Source: Mycobacterium colombiense (GTDB lineage: Bacteria > Actinomycetota > Actinomycetes > Mycobacteriales > Mycobacteriaceae). Taken from it: 64,000 bases of DNA. The translations under genes were made by a program, and so were the position numbers. Location of the stretch: assembly GCF_001665835.1 (NCBI RefSeq), contig NZ_LZSX01000072.1:116787-180786 (forward strand), written 5' to 3'. This document shows, one piece after another, positions 1-8,940 of this stretch (position 1 is the first letter of the stretch; each line of letters begins with the position of its first letter). Below the pieces are notes generated by a model that saw only the letters and a program-made list of their open reading frames with translations, was not told the DNA's origin and made no database searches.

Positions 1-172
1 GGCCACCGTGGCCGACACCGCCATCCAGGTGTTCGGTGGGATCGGCTACACCTGGGAGCACGATGCTCACCTCTACCTCAAGCGCCTACTGAGCTGGAGC
101 GCGTTGCGCGGCGGCCCCGACGAATACCTCACCGAACTCGGTGCGCGCCTTGACAAGAGAGGCCGTCAGTGA
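1..172 (+). CDS. Acyl-CoA dehydrogenase, C-terminal fragment
   Basis: The window opens inside this gene; the last 56 codons are visible, ending at TGA 170-172. The peptide has FGGIGYTWEHDAHLYLKR, the signature of the C-terminal helical domain of acyl-CoA dehydrogenases (FadE type). These FAD enzymes make the alpha,beta double bond of acyl-CoA or CoA-linked steroid fragments. The stop overlaps the ATG of the next gene (TGATG), so the two are translationally coupled. The substrate cannot be told from this fragment. Confidence 0.85.
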   Translation, partial: ATVADTAIQVFGGIGYTWEHDAHLYLKRLLSWSALRGGPDEYLTELGARLDKRGRQ

Positions 173-819
173 TGGACATCGAGTACCTGCTCACCGCGAC
201 GCCTTCGGCCCGCAAATCGCTAGACCTCGACGCGCCGGTGGACGCCGGCGACATCCGCGACTGCCTGCGGATCGCCCTGCAGGCCGCGAACGGGTCGAAT
301 GCCCAGGCATGGCGCTGGCTGGTGATCTCGGATCCGGCGCTGCGCACCAAGATCGCCGAGCTGTATCGCCAGGCCTACCTGCTGCGCGTCGGTGGACGGC
401 TGATCGCCGGCCTGATGCCCGAGGGAACTCCCGAGAGCCGGGTCATGTCGTCGACGGAGTGGCTGGTCGAGAACATGGCTAGGGTGCCGCTGCTGGTAAT
501 CCCTTGCTATGAGCCCTATTTGCCTCGCATCGAGGGCGACGAATCGTTTCACCTGGCCACGTTGTACGGCTCGATCTTCCCGCCGGTGTGGAATTTCCAG
601 CTGGCGCTCCACACCCGGGGATACGGGACGTGCATCACCACCCTGCATCTGCATCACGAAGAGGAATTCCGGAACCTGCTCGGGATCCCGTCAACCTACG
701 TTCAGGGCTGCCTGTTGCCGGTGGGGCGGCTGCGGGCGGGCCGCACGTTCTCGCCGGCGCCCCGGCGGCCGCTCGAGGAAGTGGTTGCGTGCGACCACTG
801 GGACGGTCCGCCGCTCTAG
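172..819 (+). CDS. Nitroreductase-family FMN oxidoreductase
   Basis: A 215-residue protein with the FMN-dependent nitroreductase layout: an early Arg-containing segment (TPSARKSLD), the phosphate-binding stretch AANGSNAQAWRW near residues 40-50, and a mid-protein helix NFQLALHTRGYGTCITTL. Family members reduce nitro, enone or quinone groups with NAD(P)H. ATG 172 is chosen because it overlaps the stop of the upstream acyl-CoA dehydrogenase; a GTG at 169 is the alternative. The operon position suggests a redox step on the same lipid-like substrate, but the substrate is unknown. Confidence 0.8.
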   Translation: MDIEYLLTATPSARKSLDLDAPVDAGDIRDCLRIALQAANGSNAQAWRWLVISDPALRTKIAELYRQAYLLRVGGRLIAGLMPEGTPESRVMSSTEWLVENMARVPLLVIPCYEPYLPRIEGDESFHLATLYGSIFPPVWNFQLALHTRGYGTCITTLHLHHEEEFRNLLGIPSTYVQGCLLPVGRLRAGRTFSPAPRRPLEEVVACDHWDGPPL

Positions 820-876
820 AATGGGGCTTTCACCGCTCTGTGCAGCGCATTCATCGCCGCACAGTCTGATAGCCTC

Positions 877-893
877 TAACAAAGATTTGGTTC
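877..893 (-). promoter_or_regulatory. Candidate operator upstream of the tandem-TetR gene
   Basis: On the minus strand this reads GAACCAAAT-CTT-TGTTA. The same string with a different 3-base centre (AAC) occurs at 2261-2277 before the SDR gene, giving 14 identical bases of 17. Both sites lie in the upstream regions flanking one regulator gene, as expected for autoregulation plus control of a target. This is inferred from sequence only. Confidence 0.5.
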
Positions 894-958
894 GGCAAGA
901 GAGGACGAATGCGAATGTTCGCCAGCCCGCAGTCGTCCGGATTTGCACACCGCTAACC

Positions 959-2236
959 ATGGCGAAGGCCGAGTCACTGCGAGCCAGCGGCACTGCTGAT
1001 TCTCCGACCCGTCGCGCCGAGATCCTGGCCACCGCCGCGTCATTGATCGCGTCTTCGGGGCTGCGGACTTCGCTGCAGGAGATCGCCGATGCCGCAGGCA
1101 TTCTTCCCGGCAGCCTGTATCACCATTTCGAGTCCAAAGAAGCCATCCTCGTCGAGCTGATACTGCGGTACCAGGAGGATCTGGAGCGCATCGGGCGGTC
1201 CGCGCAGCAGAGGCTGGACGGACCCGACGCCCGTCCGGTCGCCGACCAGATCATCGAGCTCGGGTCGGCGATCGCCACCTGCGCCGTCGAACACCGCGCG
1301 GCGTTGCAGATGTCGTTCTACGAGGGGCCGGGTACGGACCCGGAGTTGACCAAGCTGACGCAGCAGCGGCCGGTGGCGATCCAGGAGGCCATGCTGCAGA
1401 CGCTGCGGGCAGGCCGGTGGAGCGGCTACATCAAGCCCGACATCGATCTGCCGACGTTGGCCGATCGAATCTGCCAAACCATGCTGCAGGTCGGCCTCGA
1501 CGTCATGCGCCACAGTTCGTCGGCCAACCAGGTTGCCGAACTGTTGTGCCGAATCATACTGCAGGGCTTGGCAACTCGCCCTCCCACGGACGCGGCGCTG
1601 GACCGGTCCAATGCCTTTGCCGCCGCAAAGGACGTCATCGCGACGTGGTCCGACGACAGCGACGCGGACCCGAGCGACAAGGCGGCGCTGGTGCGCGCGG
1701 TGGCGCGGACGGAATTCGGCCGCAGGGGGTACGAGGTCACCACCATCAGGGACATCGCCTCGGCTGCCGGTCTGGGCACCGGCACCGTATACCGGGTGAT
1801 CGGGTCGAAGGACGAACTCCTGGACTCGATCATGCGCTCGTTTGGCAAGAAGGTGGAGGCCGGCTGGGTCAGCGTGCTGCGTTCCGATGCCACACCCACC
1901 GAGAAGCTGGACGCGCTGAGCTGGGTCAACGTCAATGCGTTGGATCAGTTCTCCGATGAGTTCAGGATTCAGCTGGCCTGGATGCGGCTGTCGCCGCCGA
2001 CCGCGAATCCGGGCTGGTCCTACACAACACGCCTTCGGCAGATGAAATCGCTGCTGTCCGAAGGGCTCCGCTCGGGCGAGATCGCGATGGACGCCCCGTC
2101 GACCGCGATGCTGGCGCGCTGCCTCATCGGCCTGCAGTGGATCCCGGAGAACATCCTCGCCGAGATCGGCAAACGCCCTGCTTTACTGCATGTTCGCGAC
2201 ACAGTCCTGCGCGGCGTCGCCGTCCGCGGCAAGTAA
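959..2236 (+). CDS. Transcriptional regulator with two TetR DNA-binding domains (Mce3R-like architecture)
   Basis: A 425-residue protein with two TetR_N helix-turn-helix domains. The first spans about residues 17-63 (LQEIADAAGILPGSLYHHFESKEAIL); the second spans about 240-285 (IRDIASAAGLGTGTVYRVIGSKDELL). Each is followed by a helical ligand/dimerisation region. Ordinary TetR proteins are about 200 residues, so this is a fused duplication. The mycobacterial precedent is Mce3R, a double-TetR repressor of lipid-transport and beta-oxidation genes. ATG 959 is used because the protein from there starts shortly before the first HTH; an in-frame ATG at 821 is less likely. No clear ribosome binding site is visible. 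It probably controls the neighbouring dehydrogenase, nitroreductase and SDR genes. Confidence 0.85.
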   Translation: MAKAESLRASGTADSPTRRAEILATAASLIASSGLRTSLQEIADAAGILPGSLYHHFESKEAILVELILRYQEDLERIGRSAQQRLDGPDARPVADQIIELGSAIATCAVEHRAALQMSFYEGPGTDPELTKLTQQRPVAIQEAMLQTLRAGRWSGYIKPDIDLPTLADRICQTMLQVGLDVMRHSSSANQVAELLCRIILQGLATRPPTDAALDRSNAFAAAKDVIATWSDDSDADPSDKAALVRAVARTEFGRRGYEVTTIRDIASAAGLGTGTVYRVIGSKDELLDSIMRSFGKKVEAGWVSVLRSDATPTEKLDALSWVNVNALDQFSDEFRIQLAWMRLSPPTANPGWSYTTRLRQMKSLLSEGLRSGEIAMDAPSTAMLARCLIGLQWIPENILAEIGKRPALLHVRDTVLRGVAVRGK

Positions 2237-2260
2237 ACCTCAATTAACCGCCCCGGTATT

Positions 2261-2288
2261 GAACCAAATAACTGTTACCCATACAGTT
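2261..2288 (+). promoter_or_regulatory. Candidate operator and promoter region of the SDR gene
   Basis: Two overlapping elements lie 45-72 bases before the SDR start. GAACCAAAT-AAC-TGTTA (2261-2277) matches the inverted copy at 877-893. A perfect inverted repeat AACTGT-N7-ACAGTT occupies 2270-2288. Either could be the binding site of the tandem-TetR regulator encoded just upstream. Binding is inferred. Confidence 0.5.
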
Positions 2289-2332
2289 GAGCAGTTAGAA
2301 CCGCGTTGGCATTATCCGAGAAGGGGATTTCC

Positions 2333-3175
2333 ATGACCATTGTCGATCGGTTGCGCTACGACGGCAAGCGCGCTCTCGTTGTTGGTGGCGCGACTGGCAT
2401 GGGCGCCGCGGCGGCCAAGTCAGCGGCCGAGCTGGGTGCCGAAGTCATCGTGATGGACTACGCACCGGTGGACTACAAGGTCGCCCAGTCCGTCCAGGTG
2501 GACCTGCGCGACCCCGCGTCCATCGATTCCGCCCTCGAGCAGGTCGACGGCCCCATCCACGCGGTGTTCTCCGCCGCCGGCGTTGCCGACGGCACGATCG
2601 ACCTGATGAAGATCAACTTCATCGGCCACCGCCACCTCATCGACCGGCTGCTGGAGAAGAACAAGCTGCCGAACGGCGCGGCGATCTGCTTCATCTCTTC
2701 CGTGGCCGGCATGGGCTGGGAGAACGACCTGGACCTGATGCTGGAATTCCTGGCCACGCCGGACTTCGCGGCGGCCGAGGCGTGGTGCCAGGCGCACGAG
2801 GCCGAGGGCATCAACCACTACGGCACCAGCAAGAAGGTGATCAACACCTACGTGGCGACCCAGGGCTATCCGCTGGCGAAGAAGGGCATTCGGATCAACG
2901 CGATCTGCCCGGGCCCGACGGACACCCCGCTGGCCCAGGCCAACGCGGACCTGTGGCTGTCCTTCGCCCAGGACTACCGCGACGAGACCGGCTCGAAGGT
3001 GCACACGCCCGAGCAGATGGGCGATGTGATGACGTTCCTCAACAGCGAGGCGGCCTGCGGCGTCAGCGGGATCACGCTGCTGGTGGACTCCGGCCACACC
3101 ATGGCCTCGATGACGGGCGCCTACGCGCCCGGCAAGCCGATCATCGACATCATCATGGGCAAGGTAAAGCTGTAG
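2333..3175 (+). CDS. SDR oxidoreductase resembling 3-alpha-hydroxysteroid dehydrogenase/carbonyl reductase
   Basis: A 280-residue short-chain dehydrogenase. The N-terminal NAD(P) loop is VVGGATGMGAA, and the catalytic Ser-Tyr-Lys set is visible as ISSVAGMG and HYGTSKK. About 30 extra residues sit between the catalytic Ser and Tyr, as in Comamonas-type 3-alpha-HSD/carbonyl reductases. ATG 2333 is preceded by GAGAAGGGG at a good distance. The gene follows the tandem-TetR regulator and carries its own candidate operator. A ketosteroid or ketone substrate is inference. Confidence 0.8.
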   Translation: MTIVDRLRYDGKRALVVGGATGMGAAAAKSAAELGAEVIVMDYAPVDYKVAQSVQVDLRDPASIDSALEQVDGPIHAVFSAAGVADGTIDLMKINFIGHRHLIDRLLEKNKLPNGAAICFISSVAGMGWENDLDLMLEFLATPDFAAAEAWCQAHEAEGINHYGTSKKVINTYVATQGYPLAKKGIRINAICPGPTDTPLAQANADLWLSFAQDYRDETGSKVHTPEQMGDVMTFLNSEAACGVSGITLLVDSGHTMASMTGAYAPGKPIIDIIMGKVKL

Positions 3176-3225
3176 TGGCGATCGCGAGCGCGGCGTAGCC
3201 GGGCGAAGCGGGTCGCCACCATCGG
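3175..3225. repeat. Dispersed intergenic repeat, copy 1 (hairpin-forming)
   Basis: Starts at the last base of the SDR stop codon. The ends are complementary (GTGGCGA near 3175-3181, TCGCCAC near 3213-3219), followed by CATCGGG. Related copies occur at 34704-34740 and 57753-57804, always just after or before a coding region. It may act as a transcription terminator or RNA-stability hairpin. Confidence 0.6.
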
Positions 3226-3271
3226 GTGTAGCCCCGCTCCCGTCGGGATCAGCCGCGCTACCGTCGGAGAC

Positions 3272-3913
3272 ATGGCACGAGTCATCGTCTTCGGCGGACA
3301 CGGCAAGGTCGCCCTGCAGCTCGCCCAGATCCTGACCCAGCGCGGCGACCAGGTGAGCTCGGTCTTCCGCAATCCCGATCAGTCCGACGACGTCGCTGCC
3401 ACCGGTGCCAAGCCGGTGGTGGCCGACATCGAGCGGCTCGACACCGACGCGCTGGCCGACCTGGTGACCGGGCACGACGCGGTCGTCTTCTCGGCCGGGG
3501 CGGGTGGTGGCAATCCGGCCCGGACCTATGCCGTCGACCGCGACGCGGCGATCCGGGTGATCGACGCCGCCGCACAGGCCGGCGTCAAGCGGTTCGTGAT
3601 GGTGTCCTACTTCGGTGCGGGCCCGGATCACGGTGTGCCGCAGGATGATCCGTTCTTCGCCTATGCCGAGGCCAAGGCCGCCGCCGATACCCGCCTGCGG
3701 GACAGCGACCTGGACTGGACGGTGCTGGGCCCCGGCCGGCTCACGCTGGAACCGCCGACCGGCAAGATCGTCCTTGCGAAGGGAAAGGGAGAGGTCTCTC
3801 GCGCCGACGTCGCGCTCGTAGCGACCGCCGCGCTAACCGACGATTCGACCATCCGGCGGACCATCGAATTCAACAACGGCGACATCCCGATCGCCCAAGC
3901 GTTGGCGAACTGA
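3272..3913 (+). CDS. NAD(P)-binding atypical SDR (NAD(P)H-binding/NmrA-like family)
   Basis: A 213-residue Rossmann protein. The N-terminal IVFGGHGKVA is the GxxGxxG-like dinucleotide loop of atypical SDRs, followed by VVFSAGAGGG and a Tyr-centred YAEAKAAAD segment. Family members are NAD(P)H sensors, epimerase-like reductases or flavin-reductase-like proteins. It lies downstream of the repeat element and ahead of the metE riboswitch, so it may be transcribed separately from the SDR. The substrate is unknown. Confidence 0.75.
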   Translation: MARVIVFGGHGKVALQLAQILTQRGDQVSSVFRNPDQSDDVAATGAKPVVADIERLDTDALADLVTGHDAVVFSAGAGGGNPARTYAVDRDAAIRVIDAAAQAGVKRFVMVSYFGAGPDHGVPQDDPFFAYAEAKAAADTRLRDSDLDWTVLGPGRLTLEPPTGKIVLAKGKGEVSRADVALVATAALTDDSTIRRTIEFNNGDIPIAQALAN

Positions 3914-3969
3914 CTAAACTGCTTCTCGCAGCTGGTCTGCTTGCGCCGCAACCGCGGCGCGGGCATCGA

Positions 3970-4160
3970 GCGAGGCAACGTTAGTAACGCTTCGTGAGAG
4001 GGAACCCGGTGAGAATCCGGGACTGTCCCGCAACGGTATGCAGGAACGACCGCCGTCAGAGTTTTTGGCAAGCACTGGTCACTACGACTGGGAAGCGACG
4101 GCCACTAGGAGCACCACCCGGTGCGCGCCTGCGAGTCCGGAGACCTGCCGGCTGTGCCGG
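3970..4160 (+). promoter_or_regulatory. Cobalamin (B12) riboswitch upstream of metE
   Basis: The conserved core is plain. GGGAACCCGGTGAGAATCCG begins at 4000 and continues as GGGACTGTCCCGCAACGGT to 4037; the B12 box GCGAGTCCGGAGACCTGCC lies at 4131-4149. The element is followed by about 140 bases of leader and then metE. In mycobacteria this riboswitch is known to repress the B12-independent methionine synthase when cobalamin is available, so MetE is used when B12 (needed by MetH) is scarce. The outer helix boundaries are approximate. Confidence 0.95.
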
Positions 4161-4303
4161 GCGCGCCGCGTCCGGCGGCTCATCGCCTCGAGGAATGGGC
4201 GTCAGGCTGCAGCCGTTGCGGTTAGTACTCGGGTACGCACCGCTAACGGATCAGCTGCACGTCCGCCGGCGGTGACCACCACGCCGATTGAAGGACGAAT
4301 ATC
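4161..4303 (+). promoter_or_regulatory. metE: metE leader between riboswitch and start codon
   Basis: This GC-rich stretch presumably holds the expression platform. The metE ribosome binding site is GAAGGA at 4290-4295, eight bases before GTG 4304. No separate gene is seen here. Confidence 0.6.
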
Positions 4304-6583
4304 GTGACCCCTCAAGCATTCACCGCAACGGTTGTCGGCTCGCCACGCATCGGTCCCAAGCGCGAACTCAAGCGCGCCACCGAGGGCTACTGGGCCGGAC
4401 GCACCAGCCGAGCCGATCTGGAAAAGGTCGCCGCCACGCTGCGCCGCGACACCTGGAAGGGCCTGGCCGACGCCGGCCTGGACTCGGTGCCGGTGAACAC
4501 CTTCTCCTACTACGACCAGGTGCTCGACACCGCGGTCATGCTGGGCGCGCTGCCGGCCCGGGCCGCGCAGGTCGCCGACGATCTCGATCGCTACTTCGCC
4601 GCGGCGCGCGGCAACAAGGACGTCGCGCCGCTGGAGATGACCAAGTGGTTCGACACCAACTACCACTACATCGTCCCCGAGATCGGGCCCGATACAACGT
4701 TTTCGCTGAACCCGGACAAGGTGCTCTCGGAGTTGAAAGAGGCGCTCGGACAAGGGATTCCGGCCCGTCCGGTGGTCATCGGCCCGATCACGTTCCTGCT
4801 GCTGAGCAAGGGCGTCGATGGTGGTGGCGCGCCTATCGAGCGGCTCCAGGAGCTGATCCCGATCTACTCGGAGCTGTTGTCGCTGCTCGCCGACAACGGC
4901 GCGCAGTGGGTCCAGCTCGACGAGCCCGCGCTCGTCACCGACATCTCCCCCGACGCCCCGGCTTTGGCCGAGGCGGTCTACAACAAGCTGGGTTCGGTGA
5001 GCAACCGGCCGGCCATCTACGTCGCCACCTACTTCGGTGACCCCGGCGCCTCCCTGGCCGGGCTGGCCCGCACGCCCGTGGAGGCGATCGGTGTCGACCT
5101 GGTCTACGGGGCCGACACGGCGGTGGCTTCTGTTTTTGGGGCGCCCGGCTTAGCCGGCAAGACCCTGGTCGCCGGTGTGGTGGACGGGCGCAACATCTGG
5201 CGCACCGACCTGGAGTCGGCGCTGGGCAAGCTGGCCACCCTGCGGGGCTCGGCGGCCCACGTGGTGGTCTCGACGTCCTGCTCGACGCTGCACGTGCCGT
5301 ACTCGCTGGAGCCCGAGACCGGCCTGGACGACGCGCTGCGCAGCTGGCTGGCATTCGGACAGGAGAAGGTCGCCGAGGTGGTGACGCTGGCCCGGGCACT
5401 CAACGAGGGCCGCGACGCGGTCGCCGACGAGATCGCCGCGTCCAACGCCGCGGTCGCGTCCCGCAAGAGCGACCCGCGCCTGCACAACGACCGCATCCGG
5501 GCCCGCATCGATTCGATCGTCGCGTCGGGTACGCACCGGGGCGACGCCGCCCAGCGCCGCAGCAGCCAGGAGGCGCGGCTGCACCTGCCGCCGCTGCCGA
5601 CCACCACCATCGGGTCGTTCCCCCAGACCGTCGAGATCCGCAAGGCGCGCGCCGCGCTGGCCGCCGGCGAGATCGACGAGGCCGAGTACCAGAGGCGGAT
5701 GAAGCAGGAGATCGCGGACGTCATCAAGCTGCAGGAGAGCCTCGGGATCGACGTGCTGGTGCACGGCGAGCCGGAGCGCAACGACATGGTGCAGTACTTC
5801 GCCGAGCAGCTGGACGGCTTCTTCGCCACCAAGAACGGCTGGGTGCAGTCCTACGGCAGCCGCTGCGTGCGCCCGCCGGTGCTCTTCGGCGACGTGATCC
5901 GCCGGCACCCGATGACGGTGGAGTGGGCCAGGTATGCGCAGTCGCTGACCGACAAACCGGTCAAGGGCATGCTGACCGGTCCGGTGACGATCCTGGCGTG
6001 GTCGTTCGTCCGCGACGACCAGCCGCTGGCCGACACCGCCAACCAGGTGGCGCTGGCCATCCGTGACGAGACCGTGGACTTGCAGGCCGCGGGCATCGCG
6101 GTGATCCAGGTCGACGAGCCCGCGCTGCGGGAGCTGCTGCCGCTGCGTCGCGCCCACCAGGAAGACTACTTGCGTTGGGCCGTAGGGTCTTTCCGCTTGG
6201 CCACCTCCGGCGTCGCGGACTCCACCCAGATCCACACCCACCTGTGCTACTCGGAATTCGGTGAGGTGATCGGCGCCATCGCCGACCTGGACGCCGACGT
6301 GACGTCCCTCGAGGCGGCACGCTCACACATGGAGGTGCTGGACGACCTGAACTCGATCGGCTTCTCCAACAGCGTGGGTCCGGGCGTCTACGACATCCAC
6401 TCGCCGCGGGTACCGAGCACGAACGAGATGGCCGAGTCGCTGCGCGCGGCGCTGCGGGCCGTGCCGGCGGAGCGGCTTTGGGTCAACCCCGACTGCGGGT
6501 TGAAGACCCGCAACACCGACGAGGTGAACGCGTCGCTGAAGAACATGGTTGCCGCCGCGCAGGAGGTCCGGGCCGGCGTCTAG
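4304..6583 (+). CDS. metE: Cobalamin-independent methionine synthase MetE
   Basis: A 759-residue protein, the usual MetE length. It transfers the methyl group of 5-methyltetrahydropteroyl-triglutamate to homocysteine, the last step of methionine synthesis. Both barrel halves are visible: the N-terminal copy opens with [14 protein letters not shown] and the C-terminal copy with [14 protein letters not shown]. Zinc ligands are recognisable in [10 protein letters not shown] (His and Cys near residues 644-648) and NPDCGLKTR (Cys near 731). GTG 4304 is set by the ribosome binding site. Control is by the riboswitch directly upstream; the gene corresponds to Rv1133c. Confidence 0.97.
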   Translation: MTPQAFTATVVGSPRIGPKRELKRATEGYWAGRTSRADLEKVAATLRRDTWKGLADAGLDSVPVNTFSYYDQVLDTAVMLGALPARAAQVADDLDRYFAAARGNKDVAPLEMTKWFDTNYHYIVPEIGPDTTFSLNPDKVLSELKEALGQGIPARPVVIGPITFLLLSKGVDGGGAPIERLQELIPIYSELLSLLADNGAQWVQLDEPALVTDISPDAPALAEAVYNKLGSVSNRPAIYVATYFGDPGASLAGLARTPVEAIGVDLVYGADTAVASVFGAPGLAGKTLVAGVVDGRNIWRTDLESALGKLATLRGSAAHVVVSTSCSTLHVPYSLEPETGLDDALRSWLAFGQEKVAEVVTLARALNEGRDAVADEIAASNAAVASRKSDPRLHNDRIRARIDSIVASGTHRGDAAQRRSSQEARLHLPPLPTTTIGSFPQTVEIRKARAALAAGEIDEAEYQRRMKQEIADVIKLQESLGIDVLVHGEPERNDMVQYFAEQLDGFFATKNGWVQSYGSRCVRPPVLFGDVIRRHPMTVEWARYAQSLTDKPVKGMLTGPVTILAWSFVRDDQPLADTANQVALAIRDETVDLQAAGIAVIQVDEPALRELLPLRRAHQEDYLRWAVGSFRLATSGVADSTQIHTHLCYSEFGEVIGAIADLDADVTSLEAARSHMEVLDDLNSIGFSNSVGPGVYDIHSPRVPSTNEMAESLRAALRAVPAERLWVNPDCGLKTRNTDEVNASLKNMVAAAQEVRAGV

Positions 6584-6611
6584 CCCTTAGCCGAGGCCGA
6601 GCTGGGGCACT

Positions 6612-6650
6612 CCCCCGCGAGCGGGAAGTACCCCCACTCGCTTGCGGGGG
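6612..6650. terminator. Inverted repeat between convergent genes
   Basis: A C-rich arm beginning CCCCCGC (from 6612) pairs imperfectly with an arm ending GCGGGGG (to 6650). It sits between the end of metE and the end of the convergent membrane-protein gene. A bidirectional terminator is likely. There is no U-tract, as is common in mycobacteria. Confidence 0.5.
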
Positions 6651-6680
6651 ACACGCCAGTATGGCGCTCGGCCTTCGCCC

Positions 6681-8432
6681 TTACTCTGGCGTGGCGGTCG
6701 ACGGTGCCTCGTCCGAAACCAGTTCCACCGGAACGTCGTCGGCCCACGGCTGGCGGACCACCATGTCGGCGACCCGGACGATGCCGCGCTCGAACTCACC
6801 CGTCGCCGCGTCGACCAACCGGTATGCCTGCGTCTGCTTGTGGATCGGTTGCGCGTCAAGCAGAACCACGCGGACCTCACCCGGTTCGAAGTGGCAGCGC
6901 TCCTGCATGGCGGCGATCAGTTGCTCGTTGTGCATGTGGCCGTCGCCGAAGTTCCAGCCGATGGCGGTGCTGCAGATCCGCTCGCCGTCGGTGATGACGT
7001 AGTCGTCCTCGTTCTGCCCCGCCATGGCGCGGTGCGCCAGCGTGAACAGCGCGCGACCGTGAGTGTTGAATCCGCGGAACGCATATCCCATGTAGATCGG
7101 GATCTGCGCCGCCTCGGGGCTGCCGTAGAAGCGCTCCAGCTGGGCCTGCGGCATGCTGGCGATCGCCACGATGCCCCTGCCGATCTTGTCGCTGGCCGAG
7201 GGCTTGATGCACCACAGCGTGGTGTCCCAGTTGCCTGCGTAGTAACGCATTCCGGGCAGGAACGAGATCTTGCGCGGAAACATGTTGCCCAACACAACGA
7301 TTCCTGCGATGACGACGAACAGGACCGCCACCACCACGGGGTGTCGCAGGTCGCGCAGCCCGATGTGGGTGTGCGCGACGAACAACGACAACACCCCGAA
7401 GATCATGAAGACGTTCCACTCCAGCGGCACGCCCATCGGGATCGAGACCAGGATCCCGAGGTGGAAACAGACCATCGCGATGGCGGCGATCGTGACGGGC
7501 CAGCCACCGTGGCAGAAGAACAGCGGCAACGGCACCAACATCTCGATGGCGGTGCTCAGGTGCGCCAGCCACCGCGACAGCCGTCCCGGCCGCAGATCAT
7601 CCGGAAAGCTTTCGAAGAAGCGCCGTTTCAACCAGCGGGGCCGCACCAACGGGTTATTGGACATCATCGTTGAGATGACGAAAGGAAAGTGTTTGTTGAG
7701 CTTGGATGTCGCGGCGCCCACCCAGATCACCAGGAACACCACCTTGGACCCGACGATCATGTCGGGCGCGGCGAACAGGAACGTCACCGCCATGGTTGCG
7801 TACACCTCGCCGCGGGCGGCCAGGAAGATCACTTTGTCGCGCAGGCCGACCACCGCCAACAGCAGCAGGATCAGCACGATCTTCCATGCCGGCAACAACC
7901 CGATCCTGGTGCCCAGCTCGGGTATCGGCCCGGTGCCGTCGGCGAACAGCGCCGCCAGCGTCACCAGAAGGAAGAGCCCGTACAGCGCGACGTCGACCGG
8001 CTTGCGCTTGGTGCCCTTGGTGAGCGGGACCCGATCCGGCCACGGTGGCAGCCGGATGGTGCCGAAGCGCATCCAGTACAGAATCGAGCCCATCGGCGGG
8101 AAGAACCGGTTGTTCAAAGGGCCGAAGCCGCAACCCAGCCCGATCACCTCGAAGAGCATCGTGTAGAGCACGACCTTCTCGAACACGATCGGCTCCGACC
8201 ACCACGACGCGACGCGCGTGAAGCCGCCGAGGCCGTTCGTGGCTGACGCGAACAGCCACGCACCGAGGATGTAGAGCAGGATTTTGACGACATAGAACAG
8301 ATGCAGCACGACCGGCGTGCCGAAGCCCACCTCGGCCCAGTGCTTGGCCATCGGCCGGATCTTTTCGCTGCGGCTGCCCTTGTTCCATTCGGCCATGTCG
8401 AGCTGCGGCAGCTCGGGCTTCAGAAATCCCAT
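6681..8432 (-). CDS. Integral membrane protein, DUF3556 family (Rv1132-like)
   Basis: A 583-residue polytopic membrane protein with about 8-10 hydrophobic segments, a conserved N-terminus MGFLKPELPQLDMAEW, and a hydrophilic C-terminal third. It is the positional counterpart of Rv1132, which also lies next to metE; the family function is unknown. The start at 8432 is chosen because the conserved N-terminus begins there, although an upstream in-frame start at 8483 exists. A perfect palindrome matching the KstR consensus lies 12 bases upstream, suggesting sterol-responsive expression. Confidence 0.8.
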   Translation of the reverse strand: MGFLKPELPQLDMAEWNKGSRSEKIRPMAKHWAEVGFGTPVVLHLFYVVKILLYILGAWLFASATNGLGGFTRVASWWSEPIVFEKVVLYTMLFEVIGLGCGFGPLNNRFFPPMGSILYWMRFGTIRLPPWPDRVPLTKGTKRKPVDVALYGLFLLVTLAALFADGTGPIPELGTRIGLLPAWKIVLILLLLAVVGLRDKVIFLAARGEVYATMAVTFLFAAPDMIVGSKVVFLVIWVGAATSKLNKHFPFVISTMMSNNPLVRPRWLKRRFFESFPDDLRPGRLSRWLAHLSTAIEMLVPLPLFFCHGGWPVTIAAIAMVCFHLGILVSIPMGVPLEWNVFMIFGVLSLFVAHTHIGLRDLRHPVVVAVLFVVIAGIVVLGNMFPRKISFLPGMRYYAGNWDTTLWCIKPSASDKIGRGIVAIASMPQAQLERFYGSPEAAQIPIYMGYAFRGFNTHGRALFTLAHRAMAGQNEDDYVITDGERICSTAIGWNFGDGHMHNEQLIAAMQERCHFEPGEVRVVLLDAQPIHKQTQAYRLVDAATGEFERGIVRVADMVVRQPWADDVPVELVSDEAPSTATPE

Positions 8433-8443
8433 GGTTTCACAGA

Positions 8444-8459
8444 CTAGAACCTGTTCTAG
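8444..8459. promoter_or_regulatory. KstR-type operator
   Basis: CTAGAAC-CT-GTTCTAG is a perfect palindrome whose inner 14 bases, TAGAACCTGTTCTA (8445-8458), fit the published KstR pattern TNNAACNNGTTNNA exactly. KstR represses cholesterol uptake and degradation genes in actinobacteria. The site lies 12 bases upstream of the DUF3556 start on the minus strand, where a bound repressor would block transcription or initiation. Confidence 0.75.
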
Positions 8460-8552
8460 GGCTGCGTACTGCAACCTTGGCAAGAAACCTTTGCCTGCGC
8501 CTTTCGCGCCGATACCGTTGAGCGGGTCGGCGTGCGCTTAGGGGGTTCCATC

Positions 8553-8765
8553 ATGAGCAGGCCTTGGTCGCTGGCATGGGCAACGGTTACCGCCGTCTTC
8601 GCGATCACGTCGGCCGCCGAAGGCCGTGCCGATCCGCCGATGCCCGGCGACGAGTGCACGGTGTTGCACTCGACCACCCGGGACGTCAATGACAGACCGA
8701 TGTGGTGCAACCCGACGACCACCGGACCCCATGCGCTGGTGTGGCAATACGGCGGGCCTTCGTAG
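8553..8765 (+). CDS. Small exported hypothetical protein
   Basis: A 70-residue product with a signal-peptide-like N-terminus (SLAWATVTAVFAITSAAEGRA) and a probable cleavage near ADPPM. The mature peptide of about 43 residues has two cysteines (DECTVL, MWCNPT) that could form a disulfide. GGGGG upstream of ATG 8553 may be the ribosome binding site. No domain is recognised; it looks like one of the small secreted proteins common in mycobacteria. Confidence 0.6.
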   Translation: MSRPWSLAWATVTAVFAITSAAEGRADPPMPGDECTVLHSTTRDVNDRPMWCNPTTTGPHALVWQYGGPS

Positions 8766-8940
8766 CGGTTGCCGACCGATTGGTCTGTGCGCCAACTCAT
8801 CTCACTCATCCCGCGGCGCTCTGCTCGAACGCCGGCTACAGCCGCGTTCGAACTCCGGCGGAAATCTGCGTTAACCGACCACCGCCGGCAGCCGAGCAGT
8901 GTAGTTTGCTGCTGGGGTGGACGAGGTTGAGGAGCCAACC

